The position numbers were made by a program, and so were the translations under genes. Below, in pieces: positions 29,303 to 34,190 of a stretch of 34,190 nucleotides of DNA. Source of the stretch: Oehlia diaphana. Lineage: Eukaryota; Glomeromycota; Glomeromycetes; Glomerales; Glomeraceae. Where the stretch lies: positions 1 through 34,190 of the forward strand of contig QZLH01001334.1 of NCBI GenBank assembly GCA_003833135.1. The letters run 5' to 3'. Position 1 is the stretch's first letter, and every line of letters begins with the position of its first letter. The notes under the pieces were generated by a model, which was not told the DNA's origin, made no database searches, and saw nothing but the letters and a program-made list of their open reading frames with translations.

Positions 29303-32300
29303 AAATTAAATTGAAAACATGTTAAAATTTTAAGCCTTTTTATTAGAATTTGAAAATATAAGAATTAAGAAAAAGTATATATATGTTGTCATGATTAAAA
29401 AATGTTATTATTCCATTTGTTATTATTCGATTCGAAAGTATAAAAAAAAAAAAAAAAAAAGTATAACAAAGTCAATAATAAAGGTCATTAATTAAAATGA
29501 TGTAATAATTTTGTAATAGTTTTTTATGTGATACGGGATTTACGAGATATTAAAAAAATTCTGGTTTAAAGTTGTCCGATTTTTCCGAATATTAAAATAT
29601 TTGCATAAACATTCCGTGTAACTCTAAACTTTGACGAGATTCCTTTTTTGAAAGTAATGTTTCTCAAATAATAAGAAATGTTGGGGATAAATATTTATTA
29701 TTGAATCAAATGTTACGACAAAAAAAAAAAAATTTACTATTACAATTTTCTTTTTTGGGAAACATCTTTCAACTTTTCGATCACTTGCATATTATTTGTT
29801 GTAATTTTTAATAAGTCATGAGTTCATATTTTAAATTTTTGTGATTACGTAAAAAAAAAAAAATATTCACGTTAATTTCCTAATTTATTATGATTCGACT
29901 TATTATTGGTCACGTATTTTAAAACTTATATGGTTAGAACATCTATAATTATTATTCATTTCAATTGCGCCTAATCTTTTAAACGCATAATTCAGTATGT
30001 GCCTAATCGGCCTTTTGCCATGTTCATTTTGTTCTAGTGTTGTTGACTTAAAAATTAAAATGAAATCGTTATTAAGATTGACATATCGGACATGGAGCGA
30101 AAGAAAAAGTGATTATCAAATTATGCGAGATAATGCATGACTTGCACGGAATTAAATCCGGTTTAAGATGCGCAGCATTTACATTTACCATTATGCAGAG
30201 TTTTCAGTTGAATAATATTTTTGATTACTTTAAAATACGCAATCCCAAATAATTTTATATGACGAATACATATATTAAAATTGATATCAAATAATTCTTT
30301 TTAAATATTGAAAATGTATTTTTTTTTTTTTTGTCCCAAATTTAGAAAACAACAAAGAATGTAAGTTTGTAATTTCCTATTCAATAAATTAAATAAAATT
30401 TGGTAACTAGAATCAAATAATTGTATCAACGAATGAAAGTAAGTACTGTATAATATAAATCAAAGTAACAATTCCTATAAACAAATCCACATTTAGAAAT
30501 TTATATTGATCTCGTGGGAATATTTGTAATCTTTTACTAATCTAAAGATTCAAATAACAATAATAATAAAAAAAAAAGGATACATGTTTGTGAAACTCGA
30601 TAAAATTATTCGTCGAACAAATTTCTTTCATCATTAAGGATGAGACCGACATCATTTTTATTTTTTCATTATTATTAAAAAAAATATTATAATACATTTT
30701 CAAAAAAAAAAAAAAAAAAAATGGATTGGATGAGCTTTATTAATTTCAATGTCACTTTGTTATAATTTCTAAAAATTTCATTTCTTTCATTTTAATAATA
30801 TTGGTTTTTTATTAAAAGTTATAAATTTGGTTATGTTTATAAAGTGATTCAAGTGATTTGATTAACCGAATTTGGTTTTAAATGAATTTTTAAGGGGGGT
30901 TAGACAAATGATCATTTATTTATTGGTATGATCATTTTGAAACAATAATAATTGTTTAACCAATTATATAATATAAATCAAAATTTTTTATACAAAATGA
31001 CGTAATTTTGTTTTTTCTCGATAGGTTAAGAATTTTTTTTTTCTTTCTTTTACGAATATTCATGATCAGCATGATTTTAATAAAATTTTTTTTTTTTTTT
31101 CTAAGATGTCATTTAATGGTCATTAGTTTTATTATTATTACGAATATTACAGGATAATGATTTTTATTATTGGTTTAACATTACAATGAAATGATTGGAG
31201 TGATTTTTTTTTTTTAAAAAAAAAACAAAAAAGAAAGCGAAGCGGGAAGGTTTATCCGTCAAAAATTTGTAATCTATTGCTAATTCATTTAGACAGAATC
31301 TCTTTTGTTCGTCAAGGGAAAGTGAATGAATATCAATATGATTAATTAAATAGTGGTTACGCAAAAGATCATGACGGAAAATTTATACGCACGACTATTA
31401 TTATTTCGACATTTTTAGAGTTTAATATATTAAACTGCGGCATCATCTGATCCTTGAGTACCGAAATGTCGTAATGTCGAATTGCAGGATTGTTTTACTA
31501 TAAAATTTCTTTGTCCATATATCATGTGACTTACGTAACCAAAATATTAAAATTTTTTTTTTTTTTACGAATTTTTAAAATATAAAAAGAAAAAATATTT
31601 CTTATTTATAACAAAATTGCATAGGGCTTTTTTTTAATTTATAGAAAAATGCAAATGCTTAGCAGAACTTTTAAAAGATATATATATATGTGTATGTACA
31701 GTATGTATATATTTTAGATATTTAGATATTTCTTCGTCAGCAGGGGCGAGCATCATTTTGATTTGGCTCATTGAAGGACAATTTCGTGGATCATGATATA
31801 ATACCGATATAATACCATGTCTTGTTCAATATTTTCTTTCATTAGATTTCATAATAATTAGATTTACAAACCCTAAGAATACACGCCAAAAATATTCCTT
31901 AACGGTTGAATATTACATAATATTTTCTTAATATTGAAAAATGTCAGTTGAAAGAATTCTTATTCTTATCTTTCTAAAAAAAAAAAGATCTTTCAAAGCT
32001 ATGAATTGATAGAAATTAATCGAACAAAAAGTATAATCAAATATTGGACAATATAAAGAATGTAACAATAAAACAACGGTAAATAATGAATAATCTCAAC
32101 ATTCAAACATTCAAACATAAAAATCATTATTAAACGCAGTAAAAAATCAAAAACTGTAAACTAGCCAAAAAAGTTATGAAAATCTTTCCTTTTATGGGTA
32201 ATTCCGGGCGGAAATACAGTATATTACCCTTTTTTGGATACTGACCGAAATTATCATAATTCCGGCCCTGAAAAAAATGCGTACAACTAATAGTAAATTT

Positions 32301-32624
32301 TTTTGCTGCCTCTGACCTTTTAATGTATATTTCGGGGCCTAGTATATATTTCTTCACAATTAGTGACTGATTGAATCGATCACATTTAATTGATCATATA
32401 ATCATATAAGGTTCGATCGGTATAGTATCGGATACGTCACGATATTGTTACAATAAATACTATAAGAAAATAAATTGTAGTTTTGACTTTTTTTTAATTT
32501 GATAATAATTTATGCTTTAATTGTACGCTTTGATTGTGGAAAATGCCTATTTATTTAAATAATAAAACAAATTAGTACAAGCTATACACAATGGGATATT
32601 CCATAGTTATCCCATCAGTATTAT
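29303..32624. other. Long intergenic region, 3.3 kb
   Basis: Very AT-rich with many A or T runs (A18 near 29442-29460, A19-20 near 30702-30720, T12A10 at 31204-31225). A 65-codon minus frame (31167-31364; HSLSLDEQKRFCLNELAIDY) has a gene-like first part that then runs into the T/A tract; it may be a relic. Nothing else supported. Confidence 0.4.
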
Positions 32625-32706
32625 GTATACACCGATGGATTTTTTTGTAAATTATTCCACCGGTATAAAAAAAGTATAAAAAAGTATAAAATCCATCGGT
32701 GTATAC
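32625..32706. repeat. Palindrome with perfect 19-bp arms
   Basis: GTATACACCGATGGATTTT (32625-32643) is exactly inverted at 32688-32706 around a 44-bp AT-rich centre. The outer end GTATACACCGATGG resembles the inner part of the larger palindrome that follows (ATATACACCGATGCC). Confidence 0.8.
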
Positions 32707-32729
32707 GCCATACACAATGAGATAAACCT

Positions 32730-32843
32730 GTTATTCCATGGGTATCTAATAAATACTCCATATACACCGATGCCTTGGGGGCCCCCCGAAGGGAGGGGAG
32801 CATCGGTGAATATGGAGTATTTATTAGATACCCATGGAATAAC
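32730..32843. repeat. Palindrome with 43-bp arms and GC-rich centre
   Basis: Left arm 32730-32772 and right arm 32801-32843 are inverse copies with one mismatch in 43 (TATACACC against TATTCACC). Arms start GTTATTCCATGGGTATC. The 28-bp centre (32773-32800) is G/C-rich, with GGGGGCCCCCC inside it. No coding capacity; the 80-codon frame over it is an artefact of the repeat. A recent, still near-perfect foldback. Confidence 0.9.
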
Positions 32844-33569
32844 AAGTATTTATCACATATCATTTACCATTTTTATTATTTTTAGCTGTCGTGAACAAAA
32901 CAAAAAAAAATATAATAAATAATTTAACTTTCTTTATAAATAGGTAAAATGAACTGTCACTTTCGATGAAATGTTTATCGATGAATTATCGGTAAATAAT
33001 GTGCGCTCTGTGCGTATAAATATAATCATCTGTTGGATTCCAACACTTTTTATAGGCATTGTATCATGAAAATAAATATTCTTTAAAATATTTAAAAATT
33101 TTTATTTTTGAATCCGTTAACTATCATACACATTCTAAGTTGATTCAGTTGATTCAAATTATATGTATTAATAAAAAAAAAACATTTTTCTTTAAATAAA
33201 TATATTTAATTTCGATGCAATCTTGATATATATTGAGAAAATCAACATAAATTTTAATGTAAAATTAATTTATTTTTTGTGGTTTTAATCTAGTTTTCGA
33301 AAAAAAAAGTTCATACTTCAAAAAACTACTAGCTTATTTAAAATAGAGATGTGTATGTGAAAAAAAAATTATTTATTTGATATTAACAATACTAATTACA
33401 AGTTTATTAAGTCTTAAAATTATTAATTATTAGCCAAGCTATACAGGGTTAACATGAATTATAAAGAAATCGAACTTTTTTTTACTAAATAATAGGTAGT
33501 AATAACTATATTATTTTTCTTAAAAATCATGCCATGTATTGATTGTAAATTAATCAAATCGAACCTGGA
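32844..33569. other. Intergenic AT-rich region
   Basis: Nothing recognised on either strand. Confidence 0.4.
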
Positions 33570-33706
33570 TTAAATATATAAAGTAATCAAAATTTTACGT
33601 TTTTTGGCACCTAACTCGCATTTTTTATTGGCACTACCATAGCAAATATTGTGTTCAATACAACAACATATTTGATATGGTGAACAATTTTCACAACCAG
33701 CGAGAA
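33570..33706 (-). CDS. Cysteine-rich terminal exon, possibly of a small secreted protein
   Basis: After a splice-acceptor-like AACAG, the minus strand from 33706 reads LAGCENCSPYQICCCIEH, then NICYGSANKKCELGAKKR, ending TAA at 33570. Seven Cys lie within 30 residues in the pattern C-x2-C-x5-CCC-x5-C-x8-C, which random AT-rich DNA is unlikely to give. No ATG precedes it in frame. About 230 bp upstream another coding-like piece (SDNFIPICLAQGESVTR, 33936-34007) may be an earlier exon, but that piece ends in a stop without a clear donor. Disulfide-rich secreted peptide is the natural guess; no signal peptide is visible. It may be a relic. Confidence 0.4.
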
Positions 33707-34190
33707 CTGTTTTAATATGTATAAAAGTAGAGTGAGATAATTAAATGAAATTAAAATGTCTCGGATACATAGTGAAATTGGGTTAAATGTGCAATCATTA
33801 TAAAGTAATGAGTTGTTTTTGAAATTGATTGTCGGGAAGAATTATAGTTACGATAAAATCATAAGGTGCAAAGGGAGAACCGTTTTATATCTTTCGCGTA
33901 AGTAATCAGTTCAAAATCAATCGTCAGAACAGCCATTAACGGGTAACAGATTCACCTTGAGCTAAACAAATAGGAATAAAATTATCACTACCCAAAGATT
34001 TTGTCCAATAAGGTTACGTTAATTCAGGAATCAATAAAAAAAATTTTTGGATCGTGTAAATATATCGGACTGGTTAATTTCACTTTCCGACAATTACACC
34101 GACGATATTTCACCGACAATTACTTCACAGGTCATCACACCGACATTTTAACGTTATCTAATATATGCAGTAAATAGCCTCAAATTTTTT
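33707..34190. other. Right-edge region, possible upstream exon of the Cys-rich gene
   Basis: Besides the coding-like piece at 33936-34007 (minus strand), nothing is recognised. ACCGACAATTAC/ACCGACGATATT-type words repeat near 34086-34146. Confidence 0.35.

Noticed and set aside
31167..31364. 65-codon minus-strand frame as a gene
   Set aside because: The first 40 residues look gene-like, but it runs into a T12A10 tract and has no partner exon; kept only as a possible relic.
32621..32863. 80-codon minus-strand frame
   Set aside because: It is the translation of two palindromes.
1..34190. tRNA genes
   Set aside because: GTTCGA-like words (for example 7132, 11803, 32411) lack a matching A box and acceptor stem at the right distance.

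Overview
The window looks like nuclear DNA of an arbuscular mycorrhizal fungus of the Rhizophagus irregularis type. This is an inference from the sequence: it is very AT-rich with many poly(A)/poly(T) runs, introns are short (60-96 nt, GT..AG, several with a TACTAAT-like branch site), and the gene families match those known to be expanded in Glomeromycota (Sel1-repeat proteins, TKL kinases with a Cys-rich head, F-box/LRR proteins, HMG-box proteins, BED-finger hAT proteins, MULE transposases). It is a gene-poor, repeat-rich region: about five convincing host genes, one edge-truncated gene, and many relics.

Layout. 1-277 is the start of a BED-finger gene running off the left edge (-). 539-2824 is a 761-aa Sel1-repeat protein (-). 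4943-6686 is a four-exon protein kinase (+); these two are divergently arranged. 7890-8152 holds a hairpin and a MITE-like element. 8441-8680 is a broken F-box relic (+), and 9654-11096 is its longer F-box/LRR paralogue (-), itself broken by two one-base frame changes. 12031-12730 is a decayed unassigned gene (-). 13487-14433 is a five-exon Uma2-like PD-(D/E)XK protein of 216 aa (-) that is not a single ORF and only appears after splicing. 14686-15030 is an orphan coding fragment (+). 16615-17587 and 17703-18644 are two copies of the SWIM/zinc-knuckle end of a MULE transposase, separated by a Tc1-like terminus and a single N (assembly gap). 19605-20164 is a coding piece split by a 348-bp hAT MITE with a perfect 8-bp target duplication. 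21775-22690 is a dead LINE-like RNase H tail. 24501-25115 is a 204-aa 'MGTHS' protein (-). 25740-26299 and 26536-26760 are decayed coding stretches, the second a SAM-domain relic. 28571-29260 is a diverged HMG-box protein (-). 32625-32843 holds two long near-perfect palindromes. 33570-33706 is a cryptic cysteine-rich exon (-).

No operon-like logic links the genes. The common threads are mobile-element activity, decay dominated by C-to-T/G-to-A changes, and sense-strand T or pyrimidine tracts just upstream of most start codons. No rRNA, tRNA or CRISPR array was seen.
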